Assembly: GCA_038025085.1 (NCBI GenBank)
Contig: CM076148.1
Coordinates: 19,006,001 to 19,070,000, forward strand
Length of the DNA: 64,000 bases
Origin: Tetragonia tetragonoides
Lineage: Eukaryota > Streptophyta > Magnoliopsida > Caryophyllales > Aizoaceae
Direction of reading: 5' to 3'
Positions 13,324 through 24,979 of this stretch are shown one piece after another (positions within the stretch are counted from its first letter, which is position 1; each line of letters starts with the position of its first letter). A program made the position numbers and the translations under genes. The notes under the pieces were generated by a model that did not search any database, was not told the origin of the DNA, and was given only the letters and a program-made list of their open reading frames with translations.

Positions 13324-13337
13324 AACAATGAATAGTT

Positions 13338-13470
13338 TGGGAGGGAAAAAGATGGACTTTCAATTAATGAAATTTTGGGAGGGAAAAAGATGGACTTTAA
13401 ACTAATGAAATTTAAGGAGGGATAAAGATGGACTTGAAATCAATGACAATGAAATAATTGGGAGGGAAAA
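13338..13470. repeat. Three ~40-bp tandem copies (GGGAGGGAAAAAGATGGACTT)
   Basis: GGGAGGGAAAAAGATGGACT recurs at 13339 and 13378, a GGAGGGATAAAG variant at 13417 and a shorter copy at 13460, joined by AATTAATGAAATTT-like spacers. The array starts directly at the 3' TSD of the LINE, so it belongs to the older target sequence. Confidence 0.75.
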
Positions 13471-13651
13471 AGAACCTATAATGCATTTGTATTATTCAAT
13501 AACCTAAACTTTATCTACTTTCAATAATGATGTCCTCATTACAAGGGGTGAACATCGGTCTGACCCAGAATCGAAATAGACCAGAATCGGAAAAGACCGG
13601 CCTTAACCAGAATCGTCAAAAAATGGGAACCTGAACCTAAACCGGAATTTG

Positions 13652-14470
13652 TAATATAATTGATCAAAAGTACTGAAGATAGTGATCTAGATAATGCCGA
13701 CTCAAGTTATGTATATGTCCTTTGACACATAAAATGATAATCATTCTCAATGATCTTAATGGTCTTGATTAAACTCTATGGCTTAGACTATGTAATGCAT
13801 TCACCAAACTTATGGACAACTAATATAATTGATCAAAAGTAACGAAGATAGTGATTTAGATAATGCCGACTCAACTTAAATGTCATTTGATACATAAAAT
13901 GATAATCATTTTCAATATCTTAATGGTTTTGATTCAAATCGATGACTTAGAATCTGTAATGCATTCACCAAACTTATGGACAATTAATATAATTTACCAA
14001 AAGTACTAAAGATAGTGATTTAGAATGCAACTCAAGTTATATGTCATTTGACACATAACATGATAATCATATTCAATGATCTTAATGGTTTTGATTAAAC
14101 TCTATTACTTAGAATATGTAATGCATTCACCAAACTTATGGACAAATAATATAATTTACCAAAAGTACTGAAGATAGTGATTTAGATAATGCTGACTCAA
14201 GTTAGATGCCATTTGACACATAAAACGATAATCATATTCAATGATCTTAATGGTTTTGATTAATCTTTATGACTTAGAATCTGTAATGCATTCACCAAAC
14301 TTATGGACAACTAATATAATTGACCAAAAGTACTGAAGATAGTGATTTAGATAATGCCGACTCAAGTTATATGTCATTTGACACATAAATTGATAATCAT
14401 TTTCAATGATCTTAATGGTTTTGATTCAACCCTATGACTTAGAATTTGTAATGGATTCACCAAACATATG
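13652..14470. repeat. Five-copy ~165-bp tandem repeat (minisatellite)
   Basis: Units start at 13652, 13821, 13985, 14147 and 14312 (spacings 169, 164, 162, 165). Each runs through TAATATAATT, GATAGTGAT, GCCGACTCAAG, TTTGACACATAA, GATAATCAT, GATCTTAATGG and GCATTCACCAAAC. Copies differ by scattered substitutions and small indels, and the last one ends near 14470. A separate two-copy motif (GGTCTCGTGCTA, then TTTGATATTCAG) follows at 14470 and 14539. No coding frame. Confidence 0.92.
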
Positions 14471-14668
14471 GTCTCGTGCTATTTTGATATTCAGCAGCTC
14501 GGGTCGGTTCCTATTAATGATCAATGATACGTTATTAGGTCTCGTGCTAGTTTGATATTCAGTGGTTTCGGTCGGTTAACTGGAGTCGGGGCGGATTTTA
14601 TCACCTCTAATTTTTAAATTTTTTATCACCATTAAATAAGTTTTACTACAATCGAGACAACTAATATT

Positions 14669-14984
14669 CTAGGTTGCACCTATACCTGGCCCAACAGCAG
14701 TATTCTGTATAAGATACGTTTCAGATACCGATACTTCTAGGATACACGCCCGATACTTGGAAATACGCACCCTATACGTATCGGAGAATTATCCGTTCCT
14801 ATTAGTTTTTTCTCAAAAAAATCACGAATACTCCTAGAATACCTGGTGGATAGTTAAGGATACGCCAAATCATCAAAGACTGTAATTAATTATCTTTTTT
14901 CCAACAAGGATTAAGCATTTTTTAAAATACAGTATTCATATCAGTATCCATATTTGTATCAGTATCCATATCCGTGCAACCTTG
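14669..14984. mobile_element. hAT-type MITE, 316 bp, 8-bp TSD
   Basis: CTAATATT at 14661-14668 is repeated at 14985-14992. Between them the element has terminal inverted repeats: CTAGGTTGCAC at the left, and GTGCAACCTTG at the right (CAAGGTTGCAC on the other strand). Eight-base TSDs and CAAGG/CAGGG-like ends are typical of hAT. The interior is rich in GATAC/GTATC words (GATACGTTTCAGATACCGATAC; AGTATCCATA), giving strong self-complementarity. No ORF, so non-autonomous. Confidence 0.87.
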
Positions 14985-15786
14985 CTAATATTCAATTATG
15001 ACAAAACACCATTTCACGTCTTACAATTGACAATTGACAATTGAAGGAGGCGTACAACACACACTATAGACATTAATTTTTGTGTAATACTCCTAACTTT
15101 TAAGGTTTGCTATAAAAAAAAAAACAATATTTAAAGGTTTTATATCACTTTTACATTACCCCTAATTATTTACCACCACCCTACACTTCTTTCTTCTTCT
15201 TCCTCTTCCTCTTCCACTCTATTTCCAACTCTCATTTTCTTACTTCCATTCTCAACTCAATTGAATTGGGAGCGTGGTTGAATTCCCCTTATCATTCTCC
15301 TTTTGTCTCAAAATGCGACTAAAAGTTCCAGTTATCAAGGGTCGTGGAAAGGGTCGTGGTCATCGTGGAGCACGAGGAGGTGGTGGCGGTGGTGGAAGGG
15401 GACACAACCATGAGCAGCAGTCGCCGGATTTCACCCCGCCCCCCGAACGTACATTGATAAAGCAACCCCCATATTCCACAATTGAACCAAACGCCCCCAA
15501 AAAAATATCCACTCCCTCAAAATCATCTAATCTAACTCCACCCAATTTAAATTCTGGAGATATAGATATGCATGCAAGTCTTCCTAATTCACAAGAAAGC
15601 CAACACGATGACTAGAACAACGAGATGCCACCTAGAATTCGCCGAAGAAGAGCCATCATCATTACGGAATGTTCATAAAGATAGGGGTGAGGTGGCCGGG
15701 AAGCCTGTAGAACTGGTAATATGTGTTTCTTTGCATGTTTTTGGTTCTTTCTTTTGTAGTTTACTATTACTATTTCACTCTAGTTG

Positions 15787-16183
15787 AAGTTTTCTTTTTA
15801 GGTCTTTTAACCATGACCTTTTCAATCAAGTATTTTTATTATGGGTAATTGTGGTATTATAACAGAATGTTTGTAATAATAGATGTTTTGTTGGTGGTGG
15901 GCGTGTTGGTTGAGTATTATGTTTGATTGTTATTTGTATTGTACCATGTACAATAAAATTGGATTCTTAATTACTAATATTGGGAAAAATTAATTGGTTT
16001 AATCTAGGTTGTGTTTATTTTGAGAAAAACAGATTTACCGATAATATAAAAAATGAGTTATCTGAGATGTGTAATGATAATTCGCCCACCAATTGGTTAC
16101 ATGGGTATTGTTAGTTGGCGCGCCAATACTAGCATGTATATTACGCCTTTTCCCACCTAGTCACCAGCAGAAGCTTCCAACAT
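15787..16183. other. Intron-like AT-rich stretch of the 15.3-kb pseudogene
   Basis: Between the first exon (donor near 15718) and the minisatellite at 16184 I see no coding frame and no repeat border. Confidence 0.4.
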
Positions 16184-16345
16184 CACCAGCAGTTGTGCAG
16201 GTTGTGCAGCGACTGTGCAGCACCAACAGCACGTGTGCAGGGTGTGCAGCACCAGTGCACCAGTTCTGAAGGTTGTGCAGCGGTTGTGCAGCAGCTGTGC
16301 AGCGGCTGTGCAGGCTATGCAGCACCAGCAGCTGTGGCGGTGCGA
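16184..16345. repeat. TGTGCAGC-rich minisatellite
   Basis: GC-richer island in AT-rich DNA. The word TGTGCAG recurs about eight times, often as GTTGTGCAGC or CTGTGCAGC, with CAGCACCA(G/A)CAGC variants between. It appears to be a short degenerate tandem array in the first intron of the 15.3-kb pseudogene. The 79-residue frame across it (Cys/Ala-rich) is a by-product. Confidence 0.75.
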
Positions 16346-18408
16346 AAAACTTTTAGGTTAATTGTTGTCGTGCTGGTGCGCATCACTTATAGATTAAATA
16401 AAAAAATTGAATTTTGTTATGTGATGATTTAAATAATCTGATTGTTGCTAGTAGCATGCTACTTATGAGTTTATTGCTGTTAAAATGGTTACGTGTATAT
16501 TCTGAATTTCAGATGTGTTTGTATAAAGGGATGAGTAGACTTATTATCAAACTATTTAGTAGTTAGGGTGAACAGTAGTATAAGGTAGCACAAATAATTA
16601 TAGCACATGTATTGAGTTGTTTTACTGAGATTGGAGACTTTAATTGAGATTGAGACCTAAACTGAGAACATTATAACTATTTGGGAAACACTTTCTGTCA
16701 GCATGGTTGATTGATATGAGGTACCTCAGATGTTTATTAGTAATAGGGGCACCAATTTGTTCTCTGACTTTGCTTTAGTTTTGTGGATTTTCACTTATCT
16801 GCAAATTCAATTCCAATATTGTTATTTTTATGATATAATATGTACGTTCTCAAGTGCTATACATGACGATAAGGGGAATGCAGGTTAGACGAAGTCCCAG
16901 GTAGCGACCAAACCTCCAAACCCCAACAAAGCACCACTAGCAAAAAATAGAAATACAAAAGGCAAGAAGGGGAAACAAAAGAAGAAGAAAAAAGTGGTAG
17001 AGGAAGAATGTGAGGAATTGAGTGAATCTGACGTAGATGACCTGTCCCGTGACAAGAATCGTGCTTCTGAATTGGAATCAAAATCTGATGCGGATGGTGT
17101 TCCATATAACACTTCACATTTTAAAGACATGAATCACTTCATGGAATATGAACGCAACTTCAAAAATCGAAAGTTGAAGCCAAAAACCTACTTTGATTTG
17201 GATTACATCAGGAGGAAAAATTCCTTTTTTACGATTTATTCAAGAAAGTTGGTTGGTTGTTCCTTTTGGAATGTGAATCTCCTAGGTATCATCGTCTTAT
17301 TCAGACTTTTTATTCAAGTTTGAGACTCGTGTATGTTGATAATAAGAAGCATCAAACAGTAGAAAAAAAGAAAAACAAGATGCATTTGGTGGGAATATTC
17401 TGCGATAATTTGTACTTGGAAAAGAAGTGGACATTTCTGAAGAGTATTTAGATAAGGTTTTGGACTTTTCTACACCATGTAGTATTTGTGATTTTCACAT
17501 GGTAAACGAACATTTTAGAAAAAACAAAAAAAGAATATGCAGAACTGGTTAACTCATTTTTTGGAGAAGATGCGGATCCCAATCAGAAACTCAAATCTAA
17601 TGACTTGCCCCAGGAACTGAGAATTTTGCACTACATAATTGCTCACACTATATTACCAAGGGTTAGTAATTTTGATTATGTGTGTCGCGGTTCTTTATTG
17701 ATTATGGATTGTTTGATCAATGACCCATCCAGTAAGTTTTCACTTTTCCTACCAAGCATTTTAATGTGTTAAATTTGGAATGCTAGCTTGAGTAAAGGTA
17801 AGAACCACTTGCATTATACGTCTTATATTACTACGTTCTTAAATGGGATGAGATTCAATTTTGAGGGGCTTCCTAATCTAGGGAACTGTAAGATAATGAG
17901 CTTCAACAAAAATAATGTTGCAAAAATGAAGTATTCCATAAATGATGTCGGGGCCTTAGTGAGTGAAAGGCAAATTATCTTTGTCAATAAGAGCGAGTTG
18001 GTGTCTGAAAGCGAAGATACCCCTGGCGATTGTGCTCCAACTGAGACCTCTGAAGAAAATGTAGAATACATGAGGTTGATGGAGGAATTTATGGAGCCTA
18101 CATTCATGAAGGTGGATCCACTACCGATTAAGCTCCCACCCGGCAAAACATGCAACCTCTTAGAGAGTAGCACCTCTTATGTACGAAGGGATGTCATGAG
18201 GACCTACCTGGAGACGAGGAAAAATGAAAATAGGATCAAAGAGTTGCAAGTTGACTCCAAGTACTTTCGAGATAAGTTTGACTTCTTGGTTTCAACCATA
18301 GAGTATATTCTACAAACAAATGGCAAAGTTTTGGATCACTTAGGCATAACCATGAGCCTAACCCCGCCTTCCACCACTCATGGAGGCACCACAGAGAACC
18401 CTTCAGAG

Positions 18409-19530
18409 GTAATCAATTATATTGTTAAACTATGTTTCATTCACAATTGGTGCACCTGATGTGTATAACAGTGCACCAATTAACATTGAATTTGGGGATG
18501 AAAGCTTGTTTTCTTATCGCGTTTACTCCAATTCCTGCTATTTGTGTTCTTAATGCTTTTACTTCAATTTCTTCTATTTTGTTATTTTATCATGTTGGCT
18601 TCTTCTATAAGAACCACAACCAGTTGCAAATGCTCCTACTAGTATTCGTCCATTACCGGGACATGGGGATGCTGAGGTACTAATCTCACTCAACTTTTTT
18701 AACCTCAATCATTCACTTGCACTTATGTATTCTCATCTCATTGAACTTGAGGGCCATGTAAAATTTATTTTCATGCATAATGTACATTTTTTCTTCTGTC
18801 AAGCTTTTTATGTCCATTGTCTATATTCCATCAACTTACTATTTAAACAATTATTAATAGGACTACGACTTATATATAATTTTAATAGAGGAAAATGTCA
18901 TGCATTATGCTGGACCAAAATAAAAAAAAAAAGTCTCAGTTAAGTCTCATATATTGCTTTTTGTTGTCAAGTAGTTGATAGGTTCATGCTTTCATTAAAC
19001 TACTTTCCATAGGAACCACAACTTGTTGGAAAAGGGGTTGCTACGGTTGCTGCAAACACGGAAAAAAGGGATGGATGATCATGTACTAATCTCACTAACT
19101 TCTTTACCTTGATCATTGCTTGTGCTTGGTTTATGTTGATGGTTTCTTCACTTTATTTGTTGTTCAAGTCCCTTTTCATGAAATGATATGTTAGTCCCGT
19201 GTTGTTTTCCTCATTTCAATTGGTATTGTTTAATACTTGTTGGGTGGATAGGATTGTATGTGATGATGTGGGGTTTCTGAGATGTTGGAATTGCTTCAAA
19301 TAAAAAATATTTGACATATGGTGCACCTACTTAATTAACAGCGCACCAATTATCAATGAATTTGGTGATCACGGTTTGTTTCATACAAGCTTTGATTCCA
19401 ATACTTGTTAGTTTTACTTTACTTTTCATTCTTTCATTATACTTCTTTCTATAGGAACCACAACCAATTGGAAAATGTGCTACTAGTGTTGCTGCAAAAC
19501 CACCACATGTGAATGCTCAGGTACTAATCT
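18409..19530 (+). repeat. Triplicated exon-intron module (66-nt exons)
   Basis: Three exon-like segments start with GAACCACAACC/T at 18611, 19013 and 19455 and end at GT donors 18677, 19083 and 19521 followed by GTACTAATCTCAC. The spacing is about 405 and 440 bp, and the introns are also homologous (GGTGCACCT...CACCAATTA near 18449 and 19320; TTTATGTTGATG near 19129 and 19567). Copies 1 and 3 are 66 nt (22 codons, phase 0 to 0), encoding EPQPxxxxxTS-type peptides, so they insert without frame change. Copy 2 has an indel and a stop. Copy 1 has AA where the others have the AG acceptor. Confidence 0.75.
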
Positions 19531-20395
19531 CACTTAACTCTTGTACCTCATCTTTGCTTGTTGTTGGTTTATGTTGATGCCTGATAGTTTGTTGGTACTG
19601 TTGGTGCAATAAGCGTTGATGTTTCTCTTCTTATTTTCCACACGCATAGGGTTGTAGGACTATATATAATAAATCTTGGAATTTTTGTGATAAAGCAATG
19701 CTCATGACCCTCGGAGGAGGAACAATGGGACATTGTACATAACACTATGCGGTCCTTTTGTTTGTAGATGAGACTGTCATGACAACTTTCTTGTCATCAT
19801 TAAGGGCTTGGAGTTTGCTGCTTAGTTGGTGACATAATGTTATTTGATATATCTTATAGGAGAGAGCATATTTGTGGGTACTTAGCACTCTTCTCTTAAT
19901 AATTTAAGCGCTTTTTTTTTTTAATACTTTTAAATAAATGGTGGATTATCTGATGCTCTCCATGATGCTTGTAACAAAGCTGATGATGATTCTTCCAACA
20001 TAGATTCCTCCACCCAGTTGTAATATGTAAACACTTCTATGTATATTTTTGCCTGCCACGAATGCTGGGTTTTTAGACGTAGACAACTTTTTTTGGATGT
20101 GAAAATTTTGACGTCTTCACTTTTAAATCAGTGATGTCAAAAACCAATTCACATTTTAAACTCCCCCATGGTTCGGATGGAATGTTAATATTATTTCCCC
20201 CGGTAACCATGTTTATGATTGTTTTTTGTGTCGCAATATGGCATATACTTTTTTTTCAAATGAGTGTTACCCATACTCGACCACAGATAAGCAAAAAAAA
20301 TGTTAATCCCTTAGTGTGTCACTCATATAAAGTATGTTACTGATCTTTTAGGTCAATATTCTATGGTTTTGAAAAACAACCAAGTTCATTCATTT
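19531..20395. other. Intergenic, no supported gene
   Basis: AT-rich sequence after the last exon module. Short frames only; no TIR, TSD or protein similarity recognised. It could hold the 3' end of the 15.3-kb pseudogene. Confidence 0.4.
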
Positions 20396-20398
20396 TAT

Positions 20399-21960
20399 GG
20401 TGCACTAACATGAAAATGGTGCACTACTGATTCAAATGGTAGAAAAACCTCCAGTATAATATCTATACTTAAATGTACGATCCAAATCTCCTTTTAATGG
20501 CGTACTACATTATATTTTTAGTCATTCGTACCTCCAAGAAATTATGGATTTTAATGTCAAACAAGTAATATAACACAAACTTACAACCTGTAATATCAAC
20601 AACATTTCACACCCAAGAATAATATGAACACCATTTGGGGAGTAATTTTATCAATTCATTTAAATTTCACAACTTATTATCCATAAATTATGGGAACCAT
20701 TGATACAAATTCGCATATAGTTGCACACAAATTCACATATGGTTGCACTCAATATATACATGTGCATTTTATCTTGTTTCTTCATGTTATTACTCAAATG
20801 GGAAAATTTTAAATACCACACAACTTATATCAAGGCAATGTCTATTGTTTAAACTTTAACGTTTTTAATACATTCGTGTTAGTAATAAGCAAATAACTCC
20901 ATACATGAAATAACTACAAGCTAGTATAAGGATTACGAGTATTTTTTAAAAAGACTTTTAAAATACAGTCATGTTAGCAATAACTCCATGGAATAACTCA
21001 TAGCTATATTATAAACCTTATAGGGTTTAAAATTTTTTTACCAAATACACCAATTCACCATATTATAACTTCGCTTTACCATCTGCCCATTAAAATTTAT
21101 CGCTTTTTCTATGTCTACAAACTATTCACTCCAATTCATCACGGCAATAAACCTTATAGACAAATTGCTACTCCACAATCCACATTACAACTATTAGAAG
21201 TCATATCCTCAACATAAGTTCTATTTTCCCTTTTGGAAAAAAAAATAATGCAGTTCTAGTGAGATTCGTTCTACCAATGATGTTTCTGGAGCACCAACTC
21301 TATTTTTGCAAATTTACTTCATATAATAGGTTTGTACTCCACTCCAACATCTAAAATACACCAATTCAGAATCTACCATATTTTTACTTGACCATATCAA
21401 CCTACTCCATGTAAGTCGTATCTTCAATCTCAGGATTATTTCATTCATTTGGTCGACCAACAATATTTTGGTGCACCAGATTTGTGTGCAAAACTACTCC
21501 ATATCATCGGTTTTCTTTCCACCCTAACAATGATATACACCACTTAATCATACTTTACTTCGCCTTACCATCTACCCAATTATAACAAATTATTACTTTC
21601 TTCATTTAAGTCAAATTAATTATCTCAGGATTATTTTGGTCGACCAACTTATTTTTGGTGTACCAGCCTTTATGCCAAAGTAGCCCACATCATCAGTTTC
21701 TACTCCATCCCAACAATGAATACACTGTTTCATCATACTTTCACTTCGTTATACCATCTATCCAATTACAAAAAATTATCACTTACTCTATGTTTTCAAA
21801 TTATTTACTCCAGTTCATCATGAAAATACACCTAATAGGCAAGTTTCTACTCCAAATAACAAGGCACATTTTCAATTTGAAAAGTATTTCATTCGTTTTG
21901 GTCGATTAGTCCACCAACTATTTTTCTGGTGCACTAATTGATTTTTTTTTCCAATTTCTT
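20399..21960. repeat. Tandem diverged ~180-270-bp repeats with GGTCGACC/GGTGCACC
   Basis: GGTGCAC words occur at 20399 and 20416. From 21285 a unit repeats: (GGTCGACCAAC) + TTTTGGTGCACCA + CTACTCCATATCATCGGTTT-like + CCAACAATGATATACACC + CTTCGCCTTACCATCTACCCAATTA. Starts are near 21285, 21473, 21652 and 21930, with an earlier relative at 21040-21180. The same palindrome pair in the same order is found at 3.4-3.8 kb. Non-coding; compatible with a subterminal repeat array of a large element. Confidence 0.6.
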
Positions 21961-22940
21961 TGTTTCCGGTTACCTAAACCGGCTACTACCATTCAAAAAT
22001 CAATGTGCGTGTCTTACACACAAAATATTATTGCGTTGAACCGTGCTGTGCAGTACAACAGAATTAGTCTGTATTATATTTGTGGGGTTTAATTCTGTGG
22101 CAAAGTGTCCACAATCCAAGCAATTGTTAACACTTATTAGAAAAATCATATTAATTTACGTATTTCATACACATGAAGTTTATTTAAAAAATAATAATAA
22201 TAATAAAGTTTCTACCTGGCTAAAATATTTTCTTTTTCTAACGTCTATTGCTTAATCTAACACGTTAGCTTAACTTACTTTGATAATAACTTAAATTTTT
22301 CGGTTATACGAAGGTAATCCCAATATTTTTTTCTCTTCTTTCTCTTATATTTCTTAATTATTTAAACATGTAATATATTAGATTAATTTTAGTTCAATAA
22401 GTATATTCTTACATACCTTAATCTAATTTATTGGTGTTAAGATGGTAATTTTTTTCAAAATGCATAATTTGCTCTTATTTATTGTTGTGATATGATTTTA
22501 ATTTTATAGAGATATTTCTCACATAATCATCTTATATAGTATAATTGCAGAATTCATATTAATTTATAATTTGGCCTCATCTGATCTAATCAGTAAAAAC
22601 AATAGATGTTGATATCATCACACTACACTGATTATGTATCCTAAAATAAAAACTCAAAAGCATCCTAGCATTAAATTCAATACTAAACTTACCTATGGTT
22701 AAAATGGTTAAAGTAATATCTTGGGGACCGTGAAAATCAAATGGAAAGAAGAATAAAGAATGGAGGGAGTATCATTTTTTGCGTTATATTATATTAAATA
22801 TAATTATCGTGACACGTGTTAAACTCGGATCCCACATTACACCATTCCCCGCCAGTTTAGATGGATCTTAGGGCTAGCGTTCACCAAGCCCTACTGTGCT
22901 CTGTTTTTCCCTTATGGTCTCTAATATTTCGGGGGTATGG
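21961..22940. other. AT-rich intergenic; lone Stowaway-like end
   Basis: No gene supported. AATGGAGGGAGTA at 22761-22773 looks like one end of a Stowaway MITE, but I could not find its partner upstream. Confidence 0.4.
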
Positions 22941-22946
22941 GAAAAT

Positions 22947-23117
22947 GCTTAGGGTTTAGGGACTAGAGTCCCTAGTCCCCAAACCATAAGATGTCGTAAT
23001 CCTAGGTTGGGGTTTAGGGTTGTAGGGTTTAGGTTTAGGGTTTTAGGTTATCGGTTTAGGATTTAAGGCTTTAGGTTATAGGGTTTAGGGTTTTAGGGTT
23101 TAGGGTTAGGGTTTGGA
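22947..23117. repeat. Interstitial telomere-like repeats (TTTAGGG variants)
   Basis: Dense run of TTTAGGG and near variants (GGTTTAGGG, GGTTTTAGGG, GGTTATAGGG, GGATTTAAGG). The strand shown is the G-rich plant telomere strand, 5' to 3'. Copies are degenerate with slipped spacing, so it is an old interstitial tract and not a chromosome end. A (AC)n array and AT-rich ATATAT segments follow within 300 bp. Confidence 0.85.
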
Positions 23118-23385
23118 GGATATGAACTAATAGAGATGAGATGTGCTATCATGCTCTCACCATAAGTATATATATTAGTATAAATATTTTCCTACTAATA
23201 TATATAACGGTATAATATCTATACATATATATGTAATGGTATAAATATTGTTTATTTTTTTGGTGCTAGAAAGGGGCAAGCCCCTATAAATATTTTCATT
23301 TCAATGAATAGTTACCTAGTGTCCATTATTCTGAAAATGCGCGCACTTGTTTTATAACGGTATAAATATTATTATATCTATATTT

Positions 23386-23617
<232 letters not shown>

Positions 23618-23958
23618 GTGACGGATCCTGGATTTTAAGATAGAGTGTGCATTTGTTTCCTTGTATTGTGAACCATAATTAGTTAATCGAAATTTCACCT
23701 CATAATCCATAAATAACATCAATATCCCAAATAATTTCACTTGCAAATGCAACTAATTTAGTATTATACTAACTAAATTAAATTTCTGAATGGTGAGTTT
23801 AAAGCCTCACCTGACCTTAAAACATGAAAAAAAGGAAAAATTGCTCAGGTAGACAGCAGCACAAGATCATGGAGTCAAATTCATAGTTGATTGGTTGAGA
23901 CAAATTTTAATTTCTTTTTATTTATTGCTATCCTGCATCCCTATGCCCCTAGAGCTTT

Positions 23959-23962
<4 letters not shown>

Positions 23963-24006
<44 letters not shown>
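23963..24006. repeat. (GA)n microsatellite
   Basis: 22 uninterrupted GA units. Confidence 0.97.
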
Positions 24007-24008
<2 letters not shown>

Positions 24009-24457
24009 CTTTGACATCTAGCAGGGTGATATGACACAATTAGAAAGCCCAAATGCGCCAAACATAAAGCTTCTCGGTATTAGGCCCGTGCTTTTCTTTG
24101 TTGTGTCAAATTATGTATGTATCTCAAGTTTGGGCTATTCTTTAATTTTAGGTTGTATTTTAGTTTAGACAATTAATTTTTTTTAGGCTGGGCAGGATAT
24201 GCACATGCATACTTATATGTTCACATACGAATAATTATTGTAGTAATAATCATGATAATATTGTTTTTCTCTTACATATTGCTATTGATGTTCAATTTAG
24301 TTCGATGGAAAAGAACACACCCATCAAAAAATGAAGGAAAAAGATCCTTGAAAATGTTTAGTACACCACCAGTTCCAAACAATTATTGTCATTTTTTTTT
24401 TCAATTTTAAAGTTTACAATTTTTGATCATTACTTTGTGAAAAATTATAACGATTTA

Positions 24458-24713
24458 CTCCCTTTGCACTACAAATAACTTTACATTGGACTTTTTACGG
24501 TCTTTAAAGACACTATTTTGATCACATATAACTCTAATAATATGAAAATAAAAATTATAAAAAATCATTTTTTAAAAGTACTAGTATTTGAAATGAATAA
24601 AGCAAAACTATACTTTTGTTGTAAACTTCAAAGTTTTACATTAATTAATATTCAAAATTCGTTAACTTTGACCCAAAAAGTCACGCGTCAAGTTATTTGT
24701 TGTATAAAAGGAG
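24458..24713. mobile_element. Stowaway-like (Tc1/mariner) MITE, 256 bp
   Basis: Flanked by TA dinucleotides (24456-24457, 24714-24715). The left end CTCCCTTTGCACTACAAATA mirrors the right end, whose reverse complement reads CTCCTTTTATACAACAAATA. CTCCC-type ends with a TA target are diagnostic of Stowaway. AT-rich, no ORF. Confidence 0.8.
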
Positions 24714-24979
24714 TACAATGTAATAATGTTTTTATTACGTTGATTTTTTTATAGTTCTTTGAATAATTATATTTTTATAATTTATATATATTTTGAAAAT
24801 CGTAAAAAGAAAAAGGTAAGATTGGTTTGGGTCAAACAACATACTATTGTAAAAAAAAAAGAACAACTGAAAACGTGAAATACTATTTTGACTAAAATGG
24901 TGATCGATCAACTTTGGCAATGGTAACTAGTAGGAGTAAGCCCATGTTCTCTTTATAGGAATGATGGACTAAAATACAA

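Larger units (their letters stand above)
15313..19520 (+). pseudogene. 'Putative plant transposon protein'-like gene, degenerate, multi-exon
   Basis: Starts near ATG 15313 with an Arg/Gly-rich segment (GRGKGRGHRGARGGGGG) and breaks at a TAG (15612). A later exon (about 16885 on) has a basic stretch (KGKKGKQKKKKK), an acidic patch, YNTSHFKDMNHFMEYERNF, and then, after a frame slip near 17230, FLLECESPRYHRLIQTFYSSLRL. Next come NSFFGEDADPNQKLK, DLPQELRILHYIIAHTILPR and, at 17788-18408, KGKNHLHYTSYITTFLNGM to a coiled region. Short-tract FYSS, LHYIIAHTILP and LHYTSYITTFL blocks are characteristic of the domain annotated in plants as 'putative plant transposon protein', which occurs in retrotransposon and MULE surroundings. 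Function unknown. At the 3' end three 66-70-nt exon modules follow (listed separately). Confidence 0.55.

Noticed and set aside
13652..14470. CRISPR-like direct repeats
   Set aside because: The repeats are ~165 bp head-to-tail units without spacers, in a plant nuclear context.
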